Origin: Persicaria tinctoria
Taxonomy: Eukaryota; Streptophyta; Magnoliopsida; Caryophyllales; Polygonaceae
DNA: 64,000 nt
Assembly: GCA_037127255.1 (NCBI GenBank)
Contig: JBANSL010000007.1
Location: forward strand, 62,109,038-62,173,037
Direction: 5' to 3'
Shown: positions 12,960 through 23,966 of the stretch, piece by piece
Layout of the letters: each line of letters opens with the position of its first letter
Numbering within the stretch: position 1 is the stretch's first letter
Translations under genes and position numbers: made by a program
The notes under the pieces: model-generated
Database searches by the model: none
Seen by the model: only the letters and a program-made list of their open reading frames with translations
Told to the model about the DNA's origin: nothing

Positions 12960-13230
12960 TATGTTTGCTTTTATATGATTAGTTCATTCTTTTATATGAT
13001 TTGTCACATTATTTGCTTAAAACTAAGAGGTACAAACAATGTTGTTGACATCTGGTGTCAGCAGTAACAATTTGCACAATAGACTTTTATTTGTACACAT
13101 CAGAAAGGTATATTTGCATAACATTAACTTATATTTGCACAACATAAACTTCTTATTTTTCAACTTTTTTTTAAATCAAGATTGCTTGTTTTTTAATTGG
13201 ATTTGTGACTCCAGGTTGATTTGCGACTCT
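12960..13230. repeat. Block duplicated at 14,710-14,985
   Basis: The run from TTATATGATTAGTTCATTCTT through TAAGAGGTACAAA, GACATCTGGTGT, CAACATAAACTTCT and CTCCAGGTTGATTTGCGACT is repeated about 1.75 kb downstream, with moderate divergence. Diverged parts occur again near 15,300-15,480 and 16,240-16,430. The segment between the two full copies contains the 184-bp tandem array. Confidence 0.7.
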
Positions 13231-13556
13231 CACCCATGTTCTAATGTGGTTTTTCCTCTCAAGAGTTACATGAATGGGTCTGGGAGGACGAGGTTGCATC
13301 AAAAATTGAGTTTTTTCTCTGTCATTGTGTCTACAAGTTGTCCTTTTTAAGATGCTGAATTTGCGAAATTGCTGATTTTAGGTTTAGTAATTCCTGTCAT
13401 AATTTGGCTACTGTCATTATTTGAACAAATTTAGTTACTTATGTGATATTGTCATAATTTGGTTAATTTGGCAAGCTGAATTTGGCTACTGTTGTTGCAA
13501 ACATGTAGCTGTTGTTGCAAACATTTTGGAGTAGTAGGTGCAGTTGTGAAGCTTGC

Positions 13557-14576
13557 AAATGCTGACATCTTCTGGAAACTTTAGAAATTCATTAAATGTT
13601 GACATCTAGCTTTTGATGGGCAAACACTTTATCTTTTACAATATCTTTTATTAGAGGATTGTAGAAGTTTGAGCTTCTCATCCCATGTAATATGATTTTC
13701 AATTTTGAGAATTATCTTATTTGTAAACCTTATCTTTTATTAAATGCTGACATATTCTGAAAACTTTAGAAATTCATCAAATGTTGATATTTAGCTATTG
13801 ATGGGCAAAACATTTATCTTTTACAATATCTTTTATTAGATGATTGTAGAAGTTTGAGCTTCTCATCTCATGTAATATGATATCAATTTTGAGAATGATC
13901 TTATTTGAAAACCTTATCTTTTATTAAATGCTGTCATCTTTTGGAAATTTTAGAAATTCATCAAATGTTGACATCTAGCTGTTGATAGGCAAAATCTTTA
14001 TCTTTTACAATATCTTTTATTAGAGGACTCTAGAAGTTTGAGCTTCTAATCTCATGTAATATGATATCAATTTTGAGAATGCTCTTATTTGTAATCCTTA
14101 TCTTTTATTAAATGCTGACATCTTCTGAAAACTTTAGATATTCATCAAATGTTGATATCTAGTTATTGATGGGCAAAACATTTATCTTTGACAGTATCTT
14201 TTATTTGATGATTGTAGAAGTTTGAGCTTCTCATCTCATGTAATATGATATCAATTTTGAGAATGATCTTATTTGTAAACCTTATGTTTTATTAAATGCT
14301 GACATCTTTTGGAAACTTTAGAAATTCATCAAATATTGACATCTAGCTGTTGATGGGCAAAATCTTTATCTTTTATAGTATCTTTTATTAGAGGATTCTA
14401 GAAGTTTGAGCTTCTCATCTCATGTAATATGATATCAATTTTGAGAATGATCTTATTTATAATCCTTATCTTTTATTAAATGCTGACATCTTTTTAAAAC
14501 TTTAGAAATTCATCAAATGTTGACATCTAGCTGTTGATAGGCAAAATCTTTATCTTTTACAATATCTTTTATTAGA
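13557..14576. repeat. 184-bp tandem array, about 5.5 units
   Basis: The phrase AAATGCTGACATCTT-TGGAAACTTTAG-AATTCAT starts at about 13,558, 13,742, 13,926, 14,110, 14,294 and 14,478, an exact 184-bp period. Each unit also carries GTTGACATCTAGCTGTTGAT, TCTTTTATTAGA and AAGTTTGAGCTTCTCATC. The units differ by scattered substitutions and very few indels. A 184-bp unit falls in the size range of plant satellites, but this array is short and lies inside the inverted-repeat element. Confidence 0.88.
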
Positions 14577-15150
14577 TGTGATTGAATTTAATTGTTGGAT
14601 GTGTGTGTTTACATTGAAATTGAATATTGAGGAACAAGTGCAATATGTCTAGTTATATGATTAGTTTATGCTTGCTCTTGTACACAAATTGACAGATTTT
14701 TTTACTGCAGATTGCGCTTTCTTTTATATGATTAGTTCATTCTTTCATATGATTTGTCACTCTATTTGCTTAAAATTAAGAGGTACAAATAATGTTGCTG
14801 ACATCTGGTGTTAGCAGTAACAATTTGCACAACGGATTGTTATTTGTGCACATCATAAAGTTATATTTGCACAACATTAATTTATATTTGCATAACATAA
14901 ACTTCTAATTTTAAAAAAAAAAATTAATTCAGATTGCTTGTTTTTTAATTGGATTTAGGACTCCAGGTTGATTTGCGACTTTCAAGCAAGTTCTCATCCA
15001 TTGTCTCTCCTTTGTTTATCTATTTATTGGTCGTTGGCTTCTACCTATTAAATTTGTCTAAATCGATTTACTAATTCTTGTTTATGCCAATTTTAATCCT
15101 AATGTCAAACTTCTTGATTGTCTCTTTGAATCGTAAGTTCCCTTATGCTG

Positions 15151-16665
15151 GAGAATTATGCAAGAATGGTGGAGACGATGCATTAAAGTGCGCTTTCTTT
15201 AATTTTCCTTGTTATTTTTCGTAATATTCCTAATTGATGATTCATCTTTTTGAGATTTAGACTTGGATAACTCTTTACTAGACTTATTGCTAGAGGAATA
15301 TGATTTTTCACATTATTTACTTAAAATTAAGAGGGAATAACAATCTTGCGGACATCCGGTATCAACAGTAACAATTTGCACAACAAATTGTTATATGTGC
15401 ACATCATAAAGTTATATTTGCATAAAAAATTGTTATATTTGCACAACATAAACTTCTTATTTTTCACTTTTTTTTAATTAACTTCCTCTTTTTTCTTTTT
15501 TTTTTTTAGTTTTTTTTTTTTGCTTATGTGAGAACATAGCACGGATTTGTGATATGCTTTGCTAGTTATGCGATATTTATCCTATTCTCCCTACGAAGTA
15601 TGAATTCCCTTGCTTGTTATGCTATGTTTTATATTGATTAGACATTTATTGTTCACATATTATTGTTCATGCTAGAAGCTACTAATTTAGTGTATAATTT
15701 GTGTAACTATGCTGATTTGAAGATAGATAAATAGAAAAAAAAAGATATGTGTGCTGACATTATCTCTTTTCATTCAATTCAAGTTGATGTGTAGGTTTTT
15801 TTTTATATTTCTAATTGTGTGCTGACATGATCTCTTTTTGTGCAATTCAAGTTTATGTATAAGTTGTTTTTTATTTCTAATTGTGTTCTAACATGATCTC
15901 TTTTTGTGCAATTCAAGTTGATGTATATGTTCTTTTTTTTTTGTTAGAATGTATATGCTCTTTTTTATTTCTAATTGTGCTGACATGGTCTCTTGTGCAA
16001 ATATAACATGCGGAATTCGAATGTGTAATTAACTTGATTTGACATTTGTATAAAATTCATTTAGTACTTTAATATTTTTTAGAGAATTATGCTAGAATGG
16101 CGGAGACGCTGCATTAAAGTGCACTTTCTTTAATTTTCCTTGTTATTTTTCGTAATATTCCTAATTGATGAGTCATCGTTTTGAGATTTAGACTTGCATA
16201 ACTCTTTACTAGACTTATTGCTGGAGGAATATGATTTTTCACATTATTTCCATAAAATTAAACTAAGAGAGAATAACAATCTTGCTGACATCCGATGTCA
16301 GCAGTAAAAATTTGCATAACAGATTGTTATATGTGCACATCATAAAGTTATATTTGCATAACAAATTGTTATATTTGCACAACATAAACTTCTTATTTTT
16401 CACTTTTTTTTAAATTAACTTCCTCTTTTTTCCTTTTTTTTTTTTTGGTTCTGTGAGAACATAGCCAGGATTTGTGATATGTTTTGCTAGTTATGATATA
16501 TTTATCCCATTCTCCCTATGCAGTATGAATTCCCTTGCTAGTTATGCTATGTTTTATATTGATTTGACATTTATTGTTCACATGTTATTGCTCATGCTAA
16601 AAGCTACTGATATATTGCAAAATTTGTGTAACTATGCTGATTTGATGATAGAGAAATAGAAAGAA
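15151..16665. repeat. Tandem duplication of a 924-931-bp segment
   Basis: GAGAATTATGC-AGAATGG-GGAGACG begins at 15,151 and again at 16,082. GTGTAACTATGCTGATTTGA occurs at 15,701 and 16,625. The second copy ends near 16,665. The right part of copy one contains an additional sub-repeat (TGACATGATCTCTTTTTGTGCAATTCAAG, several times from about 15,760 to 15,990). Confidence 0.82.
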
Positions 16666-16825
16666 AAGATACATGTATAAGGTTTGGTTATTTCTTCAAA
16701 TTTCTTTGCGAATTAGAGCTTGTTCAGCTTCATGTCTTTTCTGTAGAGTGATATTTTTTCTTTTTACATCAGTTTGTTGTTGGGTTATATTGTTTATCTG
16801 AATGTTATGTTATAATATAATTAAA

Positions 16826-16894
16826 AGCCTTTAGCTCAATGGTAGAGCGATGTGCTTATGCGCAAATATATGGGTTCGAATCCCGCATAGGCTA
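16826..16894 (+). tRNA. tRNA-like sequence, probably a pseudogene
   Basis: The sequence has a tRNA layout: acceptor strand AGCCTTT pairing with ATAGGCT (one mismatch), D arm GCTC-AATGGTA-GAGC (A box), and T arm with GGGTTCGAATCCC (B box), ending with A. The anticodon arm is abnormal: TGTGC pairs with GCGCA, leaving only four loop bases, or six with a shorter stem. The usual T at position 8 also appears to be missing. RNA polymerase III promoter boxes look intact, so transcription is possible, but decoding is unlikely. Related copies lie at 17,804-17,849 and, on the minus strand, at 29,748-29,818. Confidence 0.45.
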
Positions 16895-17012
16895 AATATT
16901 ATAATAATTGTAGTAATTTAAAAAAAATTCTAATAAATGTTAAATAATAAGATATATTAGTGCAATTTAAAAATATATATGCATTACAAAATGTTCAATA
17001 ATAGGATATATT

Positions 17013-17785
17013 AGCGTCGGCAGCATGACGCCGACATCTCCGATGTCAGCGTCATCATCTCCGATGTTGACGTCAACAACATCAACGTCAGTGTCAGCAT
17101 CTCCGATGTCGGCATCAGAATCTCGAATGTCAGCTTCAGCAATGTCATCGTGAGTGCTAACAAGAAAAAAAGAAGCTACGAAAAAAGCATCTTTGACATC
17201 GGCGTCAGCAGCGTCGACAACATCGATATCGGCGTCAGCCGACATCTCCGATATCAGCGTCAGCAGCATCAACATCTCGAATGTCGGCGTCAGCAATGTC
17301 AGCGTCAGTGCTAACACGAAAAAAAGAAGCGTTGACACGAAAAAAAGAATCCATAATGTCGGCGTCAGCAAAGTCGGCAACATCGATGTCGGCATCAGCC
17401 GATATGTCCGATGTTAGCGTTAGCCGCGCCAGCAGCGACAGCATCTCCGATTTTGACGTCAGCAACATCAACGCCAGTGTCAGCATCTCCGATGTCGGTA
17501 TAAAAAATGTCAACGTCGGTGCTGCTAACACGGAAAAAAGCATCTTCGACATCGGCGTCAGCCGACATCAGCGTCGGCATCTCCGATGTCGGCGTCAGCC
17601 GACATAAGCGTCAGCCAACATGAGCGTTAGGATCTCCGATATCGGTGTCAGCCGACATCAGCGTCAGCGCTGACACGAAAAATGTTAGTGGTGTTCGCAA
17701 TGTTAGTGGTGACAGTGTCAACAGTGTCAACAATGTCAGTGTCAGCGGTGTCAGGAATGTCAGTGTCAGCAGCATCGACGTTGAC
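17013..17785. repeat. GC-rich GATGTC/GTCAGC simple-sequence block
   Basis: The block is a shuffled concatenation of a few words (GATGTC, GTCAGC, GTCGGC, ATCTCC, AACATC), with three to four CACGAAAAAAAGAAGC-type interruptions. It sits in AT-rich surroundings. Because the words are multiples of three bases, open frames exist on both strands, with Asp/Ala/Ile/Val or Ser/Val/Asn repeats. There is no start, splice or domain evidence for a real protein. The block is flanked on both sides by tRNA-like sequence. Confidence 0.75.
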
Positions 17786-17803
17786 ATTAATGCAATTTTA
17801 AAA

Positions 17804-17849
17804 TCCTCTTAGGTCAATGGTAGAGCGATGTGCTTATGTGCAAATAAGA
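17804..17849 (+). pseudogene. 5' half of a tRNA-like sequence
   Basis: TCCTCTTAGGTCAATGGTAGAGCGATGTGCTTATGTGCAAATAAGA matches the first two thirds of the tRNA-like copy at 16,826 (A box and abnormal anticodon arm), but the T arm is absent. It lies just after the GATGTC block, making an incomplete direct repeat that brackets that block. Confidence 0.5.
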
Positions 17850-18029
17850 TATTCTTTCCATAAGGTTGTTTAAGCTTGCATAAAATAATATTATATTTGC
17901 ATCGGGTTATATTTGTATAACAGAAAGTGCTGACATGTAAAAAAAAATTTTAAAAAAAATATGAAAAAAACTGGACATGCGAGGGGGGGGGGGGGGGGAG
18001 GGCACTGAGGATGGGGGGTTGGCGGACAG

Positions 18030-18085
18030 AGGGAATGGACACTCCATCAATTTTTACAAAATTTTGACACTCCCCTAATTGGAGT
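18030..18085. repeat. Right inverted repeat of the 7.2-kb element
   Basis: The reverse complement contains AATTAGGGGAGTGTC, TTTTGTAAAAATTGATGG and AGTGTCCATT, mirroring 10,912-10,968. A run of G (17,983-17,998) lies just inside. Confidence 0.6.
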
Positions 18086-18504
18086 AACTTTTTTTGGATA
18101 TTTTACAAATTGCCCCGGAAATAATTCAATGACTTATAATCGTATTTTATGTATACAAATTGGCAAGAGAGTAAACATTTCCATGCAAACCAATACAAAT
18201 AGATTCACTACTGATTTTGATAGAAATATTCAAAAATTATAAATATTTCCAAGCCTAAATCTAATTCTTAAGTGAAAAGTTATAAATATTTAAAAATTTA
18301 ACACAGATTCAACTTCAAATGTATTTTAGAAATCGTGATACTTGTATGTTCTATTTAACTTGATAATTTGATGCTATAATTTAACTTGAGAGCTAGCTGT
18401 AAAGTGAGATGTTACATTACCGAATTCGATAATTAGATAATCAACTATAAATGCATGCTTAAAGTTTTTATATATAGATACACATTGTTACATGTTAAGA
18501 GAAC

Positions 18505-18521
18505 AATAACTTAATTATGGA
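18505..18521. repeat. LINE-1 target-site duplication, left copy
   Basis: AATAACTTAATTATGGA is identical to 22,942-22,958, seventeen of seventeen bases. The length is typical of target-primed reverse transcription. Confidence 0.93.
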
Positions 18522-18982
18522 GAGGTATGACTCTATCTCTCTTCTCCAAAACAATCCTGCATATCCCCACCGAACTTCATTCTAGAATTGGTGTAGGGAG
18601 AAAGCAAAGAAAACCGTCTTACAAACAACAATCATTACAACAACCATTGTAACCACTTGGTTAAAACATTTTCCACAAGCAAAATCTGCAGCTCAAACGG
18701 CCGGAAGAAGATCAAAAAATGGAATGGAAGCAAAGGGCAACATCCTATCAAAGCTCAAAGGAATACATATAACAACAGCTGGTTAGGTACTCTCTCTCAC
18801 TGCTTTGTCCATTTTCAATCCAGTAACAACAACAAAGAATATGCCTATGGTACCCAACTCCAAGTCTTCTCGAAGAATTCTAAAAAATTGGCAGCTAACA
18901 CCAATGATCAGCTCTATGATCTTTACAGTTTCCTGGAAAATGTCACCAACAAGCTACCTAGCGTAGCTCTTAAACATGATTC

Positions 18983-19702
18983 ATGATTAATATAGGCTAT
19001 TGGAATATAAGAGGCTCCAGGAAGCCTCTCATTTGGAAAGAATTGAACCACATCAGACACAACAATAATCTTGACATTCTAGCCCTTGCAGAAACGAAAA
19101 CCACTGAACCACCTTTTAATAGTCAACTCCGTACCTCTGGTTTCCACAAAACCATCTTCATAAGTTCTACAGGGGCAAAAGGTGGCCTTTCGATCCTGTT
19201 AAAAGACACTAAATCCAATCAAAATACTTCTATCCTTGAGCACAATACCAGATATTGCATGCTTAAAACTTCCATAGATTCCTTCAATATAGCTATTCTC
19301 TTTGTTTACACCCCTGTCATTGAGCAAGAGAAAACCAATTTTTGGAACAAAATCATTGAAGTAGCCAACAAACACTCGTTACCAATTCTAATCATGGGTA
19401 ATCTAAAGGACATTGAGAATGACACGGAAAAGGTGGGTGGTAATAACCCTTCCCTTACAAGATTTCGTAGAATAAGACAACTAAAAGACGAACTCAATCT
19501 GCATACACTCCCCTTTATAGGATCCCCCTTCACCTGGAGGAAACACAGTGACGACAGAGATAACACCTATGAGTGCCTAGATAGAGTTCTTGCTCATCAT
19601 GATATCATTACCAGATTTATGTCTCTATGTGTTCAATACCATCCTTTCTCTCTGTCTGACCACTGTCCAATTACACTTCAAATTGGAAACAAAAATGGTT
19701 AG
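18983..19702 (+). pseudogene. LINE-1 apurinic-type endonuclease domain
   Basis: The 239-residue frame begins NIGYWNIRGS, the conserved N-terminal asparagine-containing strand of L1 endonucleases. It contains LALAETKT (catalytic glutamate), a region near residue 140 (ILIMGNLKDIE) where GDFN is usual, so the catalytic Asp-Asn pair reads Gly-Asn-Leu, and SDHCPITL (terminal Ser-Asp-His) near residue 230. The enzyme would nick target DNA to prime reverse transcription in the nucleus. A stop at 19,700-19,702 and a frame change then separate it from the linker that continues at 19,727. The altered GDFN motif and the stop make activity unlikely. Confidence 0.88.
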
Positions 19703-19726
19703 AAAGGTGCTCCCTTTCGATTTGAA

Positions 19727-21226
19727 ATGGCCTGGTCTACAAACCCTTTCTATGAAAAGATGGTCAAGCAAGTCTGGGAGAATAAACTCACTGGCTCTCA
19801 TGCCTATAAACTAATGAAAAAACAGAAGCTTCTGAAGAATAATACCAAACAGTGGTGTAAAACGCAATCCAACAACATTTTAAAACAACTTTCTGAAGTT
19901 GATAAAAAAATTCTAACCCTTCAAGCTAAACTCCCTTGGGGCAGGAAACTCATGAAATTAGAAAAGAAAAAGTTGGATGTACTTGATTATAATTACAAAT
20001 TCTGAAAGCAACGTGCTAAGACAAAACACCTTCAACTAGGTGATAAGAATACTAACTACTATCAAACAATAGTTAATGTTAAAAGATTTAAAAACCATAC
20101 ATCCTCTTTTACCTCCAGAAATGGAGAGAAGCTCACCAATCCAATTGACATTATGAACCTTGAAATTAAAAACATTGTTTGTAACATGGCTACTAACAAA
20201 ACTCCAGGTCCAGATGGCCATCCTCCAGAATTTTTTAGTAAATACTGGCACATAGTTGGACATTCTGTCTATAGAACTGTCAAGACCTTCTTTCACTCGG
20301 GAACCCTACTCTATGAGATCAATCAAACTTTTATAGCTCTTATACCAAAAACGGACAGTCCCTCTACCATAAACCACTATAGACCAATCAGTTTGTGTAA
20401 TACCATTTATAAGATAATATCTAAATTAATAGCAAATAGAATGAAGAACATTCTGCCTCGGCTTATTAATCCTTTTCAAGGGGCTTTTGTGGAAGGACGA
20501 TCCATAGAAGATAACACACTAATTGCACATGAAATTTTTCACAACTTTCATAAACAAAAAGGACCAAAAGGGTGGATGGCACTCAAACTAGATATGGAAA
20601 AAGCTTATGATAAGATTAATTGGGATTATATTAAAGCCACTCTCATCAAATTTGGTTTTGACTCTCGATGGATCAGATGGGTTATGGGTTGTTTAACTAC
20701 TACAACCTTTTCGGTGTTGGGTAACAATAGACTAGGTCCTTAGTTTAAACCAGAAAGAGGAATCAGACAAGGGGATCCTCTAGCCCCATATATATTTATC
20801 CTTGTAATGGAAAACCTTTCAACAGAGTTACAAGAGGAAGCAAGATTATAGGATGCTCTAGTCGACATCAAAATCACTAAAAATGGTACGCCGATTCCCT
20901 TCTTAACCTTTGCGGATGATACTATAATCTTTGCACCAGCTGCCCATAAAAGCATTCATACTATTAGGAACATGCTCAATAACTTCTCTAACTTATCTGG
21001 TCTTACGATAAATTATAGTAAAAGCTCACTTCAAGTGTCTGAAAATATCAGCCCCTCGCTGGCAAACTCTCTAGCCAATGAAATGCATATTCCGGTCTCT
21101 AGAACTATTGAGAAATACCTAGGAATCCCGCTTCTGCGTGGTAGAATCAAGAACGCTATGTTCCAAGATGTTATTCAGAACCTCAAAAAACAACTCTCTA
21201 AGTGGAAAGCCACATCACTGACCTAG
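19727..21226 (+). pseudogene. LINE-1 reverse transcriptase
   Basis: After a linker (19,727-20,005, stop) the frame continues with LGDKNTNYYQT and NKTPGPDGHPPEFF, then LIPKTDSPSTINHYRPISLCN, QGAFVEGRSIEDN and LKLDMEKAYDKINW (the first catalytic aspartate is LD). IRQGDPLAP and the catalytic FADDT at about 20,911 follow. Stops interrupt it at 20,003, 20,741, 20,849 and 21,224. The motif order is that of non-LTR reverse transcriptases, which copy element RNA at the nicked target. The key catalytic residues survive, so inactivation is by the stops. Confidence 0.9.
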
Positions 21227-21396
21227 GTAGGTCGTGTAACCCTCATCACTGGTAATCTTAGCTCAAAAACAAACTATCTAATGCAAAACTTTCTACTCCC
21301 GAAGGGTGTTCTCCATCAGATTGACCAAATTAACAAAAATTTCTTCTGGAACAAACTAGAAAGTGAAAGATATAATCCGCTAATAAGCTGGGAAAA

Positions 21397-22364
21397 AAAT
21401 CTGTAAACCAAAAGAACAAGGTGGTTTAGGCGTAAGACTTGCTAAAGATCTCAATATTAGTCTCCAAATGAAGCTTTTGTGGAAACTGTACACTAGTAAT
21501 GATAATATTTGGGTAAAAGTTATTAAAGAAAAGTACTTCCAACATCAAAATCTTATGGAGGCAACTCCTACAAATCCATCTTGGCAATTTGGCCAGCTGA
21601 TGCAACTACGTGACAAATTTTCCCAAGGTTTACATTGGATAGTCGGGGATGGTAAAACCATAAATGTCTGGAAAGATCCTTTGATTATAGGTAATAACCT
21701 TCAAAATTACCAACATTCTCATGACCCGAACCTGAAGGTCAAGCATTTGATCCACAAGAATAAGAAATGGAACCTCCAAACCCTTAGGCGTCTCTTCCCA
21801 AATCATATCATTGAACAAATTCTGAAAATCAAAATCCCTTATTGGGAGGCAAGTGATAGACTAGTCTGGAGACTAAATAAGGATGGTCAATTTACGACAA
21901 AATCGGTTAAGCAGATCATAAACATCACTAATCAGGATGGGGAAAATGGTAAATGGATCTGGAAATTAAACATCCCTCCCCGTATCAAGAACCTCATCTG
22001 GAAAATAACACAAGATGGATTAGCAACAAAAGAAAGACTAAATCGCTACTTTAATAGAGTTCCCTCCCAATTTTGTCTTTGCAATGACAAAGAAGAAGAT
22101 AGTGACCATCTCTTTTATCACTGTTCTATAACCAAGAGAATCATAACAGCCTACAATCAACTAAGTGATAAATCGATAAACTATAATAATGATAACATCA
22201 CAGATCAATTAAGAAACTATTACAAACTAAGCCACATATACCAAACTTTGAGGACCTTTGTTTCATTTGGGAAGCAATTTGGGAGACTAGGAACAATATC
22301 ATATTCAAGAACAAGAAGATTGATTCAATCTCACAAATTGCTACTAGATCATTTTTGCAGGTAA
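21397..22364 (+). pseudogene. LINE-1 C-terminal zinc-binding (zf-RVT) domain
   Basis: A frameshift near 21,400 puts KPKEQGGLGVRLAKDLN in frame with the 298-residue open frame at 21,468. That frame contains WKLNIPPRIKNLIWKI, then FCLCNDKEEDSDHLFYHC, whose Cys-X-Cys and His-X4-Cys residues fit the zf-RVT domain that follows plant LINE reverse transcriptases. The frame ends at 22,362 just before the RNase H domain, which is in another frame. Confidence 0.85.
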
Positions 22365-22420
22365 GAGACTAGCTAAATGCCAATCCAAATAAAAGCTCGA
22401 ACCAAGGAAGACGGCGGGTT

Positions 22421-22912
22421 ATGATAAGATGGAAGAAACCGCCTAGGGCCACTTACAAAATTAATGTAGATGGCTCAACCAAGCCTACTGGCAGCTGTTA
22501 GGTAGGTGGGATTCTCAGGGATTGTGACGGAAGTGTGATGGATACTTTTCAGCACCAGGTAGATAGTGGTTCAACTATCCAAACCGATGCAGCTGCATTT
22601 TGTGCAGGTACAAATATGGCATTGAGAAGAGGTTTACGCAGAGTTGTAATTGAAGGTGATTGTCTAGAAGTAATCAAGGCTATAAATGGCGATTCAAGAC
22701 CTAGATGGGAAATATGGTGGCATATTGAGTTAATCAAGAAACTGCAATCGGAGTTTGACCATATAGTGTTCAAACATTGTTTTCGAGGAGCTAATGGGGA
22801 AGCAGATTTCATAGCTAGATCAAATGTCATTTGTAATATGGATACTCTCCCTTTGAGGAGGGAATTCTGTAACATCATCCGAAAGGATGATCAGGGTGGC
22901 GTTCTGTCTTAA
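22421..22912 (+). pseudogene. LINE-1 plant-type RNase H domain
   Basis: IRWKKPP leads into INVDGSTKP (first catalytic Asp), then a stop at 22,499 where GGxG usually follows, then QTDAAAFCAGTNMALRRG, where the second acidic residue is expected as E-A and here reads D-A-A. VVIEGDCLEVIKAI (Asp) and RGANGEADFIA (final Asp) follow. This is the RVT_3-like RNase H of plant L1 elements, which would remove RNA from the cDNA hybrid. One stop and the altered second site suggest decay. It ends with a stop 29 bases before the poly-A tail. Confidence 0.88.
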
Positions 22913-22941
22913 GAAACCACCCCCTTTTTGCCTACTAAAAA

Positions 22942-22958
22942 AATAACTTAATTATGGA
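22942..22958. repeat. LINE-1 target-site duplication, right copy
   Basis: Identical to 18,505-18,521 and directly after the poly-A tail. Confidence 0.93.
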
Positions 22959-23688
22959 TTAACTGTACATGTATAAATAATATAATGCTAACAGTTTCAA
23001 GCGATGCCTTTTTAGCCAATAAAACATTGCCGTGTAGAATAAAAAAAGCAACCGTTTGTTCTTTTAAAAGGAAAAAAAATATACAACAACATTTGAACTA
23101 AAACGTTGTCGTGTTGAATTAAAATTAATATTGTCATTTTGAACTTAAACAACGACGTTAATTTTAAATTTTAACATTTTCGTTGTTATCTTAAAATAAA
23201 AGTCTTCGTTTTGATCCATTAAAATAAATAATAATAAAAATATACCAAAGTAGGATTATAACATTATTCTAAAAATTTTATTAAAAAGATAATATTTAAT
23301 AAAAAAAATTTAAGTTTTTAAAAAGAAAATTAAATACCCAAATAACCTATATTTTAAGACAAATAGATTATAAAATTGTGTCGATTTCTATAAAGTTTTA
23401 GCTCTACCACATTTGGACGCATAGGATAATTAATTACTTAATTTGATTAGGTGATCGATTTGGCGATACACGTACTTCACATTCCTCTTTTGAGCAATGG
23501 ATTCTAGTTTTGATATAATACATGGTGAATTTGATAAACGCACGGTGGAGTCAATCTTTGGACAAACTAAAAAACTAAAAATATTTGACAATACAAACAC
23601 AACGACAATACATAACATGAAAAAGTTCACACGACAATAACTTTTGAATTGGGAAAAGACAAAAAAGTATAGACAAAACAAACGAAAT
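22959..23688. other. AT-rich flank, no gene
   Basis: Contains recurring AACGTTGTCG and AACAACGACG words at 23,100-23,220, as in subterminal regions of small DNA elements, but no definable termini. I see no coding sequence. Confidence 0.4.
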
Positions 23689-23950
23689 AAAAGCAATGAA
23701 TCAGGTGACACCTAAGAATATTGACCCAAGAGTATTTGACCATATCAACTAAGCACAAACTTGCCAAAAAAGTTGTCAAAACATTTCTTATAAGGATGGT
23801 GTTGGTAATTTGTCGAAAGTCTAGGGCAAAAAAGGAAAAAAAAATTGTCAAATGAAGCTCACGAAACATTTCTTATAAGGGTAGTGTTGATAAGTTTTAA
23901 AAAAAAGAGGGGTAAAAAAGACAAAAATTAAAAAAAAAATAGGGACAAAA
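23689..23950. repeat. Repeat unit B, direct copy at 56,599-56,853
   Basis: Begins near AAAAGCAATGAATCAGGTGACA and runs through ACATTTCTTATAAGG, GTTGGTAATTTGTCGAAAGTC and TCAAATGAAGCTCA-GAAACATTTCTTAT. The same order recurs at 56,599-56,853. The copies bracket the whole LINE-2/CACTA nest. Confidence 0.8.
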
Positions 23951-23966
23951 AAGGCAAAAAAGTTAA

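Larger units (their letters stand above)
10865..18116. mobile_element. Non-autonomous element with inverted-repeat ends, possibly MULE-like
   Basis: The left end at 10,912-10,968 and the reverse complement of 18,030-18,085 align over about 55 bp. Both contain TTTTGTAAAAATTG followed by GGARTRTCCAT, and both are preceded by CTAATT(G/A)G. Outside these, the left GGGAAAAAAT and right GGGGCAATTTG (reverse complement) suggest Mutator-like termini. The boundaries given are therefore the outer estimate. No transposase is visible. The interior is mostly tandem repeats, a GC-rich leader-like piece (10,990-11,300) and tRNA-like modules, each listed separately. A clear 8-11-bp target duplication was not found, so the family assignment is tentative. 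Confidence 0.45.
18522..22941 (+). mobile_element. L1-type LINE (LINE-1) with 17-bp target duplication
   Basis: The element runs from just after the first copy of AATAACTTAATTATGGA (18,505-18,521) to the poly-A tail (CCTACTAAAAAAA) just before the second copy (22,942-22,958). It encodes, in order, apurinic endonuclease, reverse transcriptase, a zinc-binding reverse-transcriptase-associated domain and RNase H. That is the plant L1 order. At 4.4 kb it is shorter than typical 6-kb elements. The ORF1 zone (18,530-18,980) holds only a 109-residue frame without a zinc knuckle, so the element is probably 5'-truncated. At least five stops or frameshifts make it dead. The identical target duplication argues for a fairly recent insertion. 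Confidence 0.92.

Noticed and set aside
13557..14576. CRISPR-like regular repeat
   Set aside because: The unit is 184 bp and continuous, without short repeats separated by unique spacers. The window is plant nuclear DNA.
16826..16894. Functional tRNA with anticodon TAT
   Set aside because: A seven-base anticodon loop cannot be made while keeping a paired stem, and position 8 appears deleted.
16967..17607. Overlapping long frames on both strands rich in Asp/Ala/Ile and Ser/Val
   Set aside because: They arise from three-base-multiple DNA words. They are open on both strands with no domain, splice site or start context.
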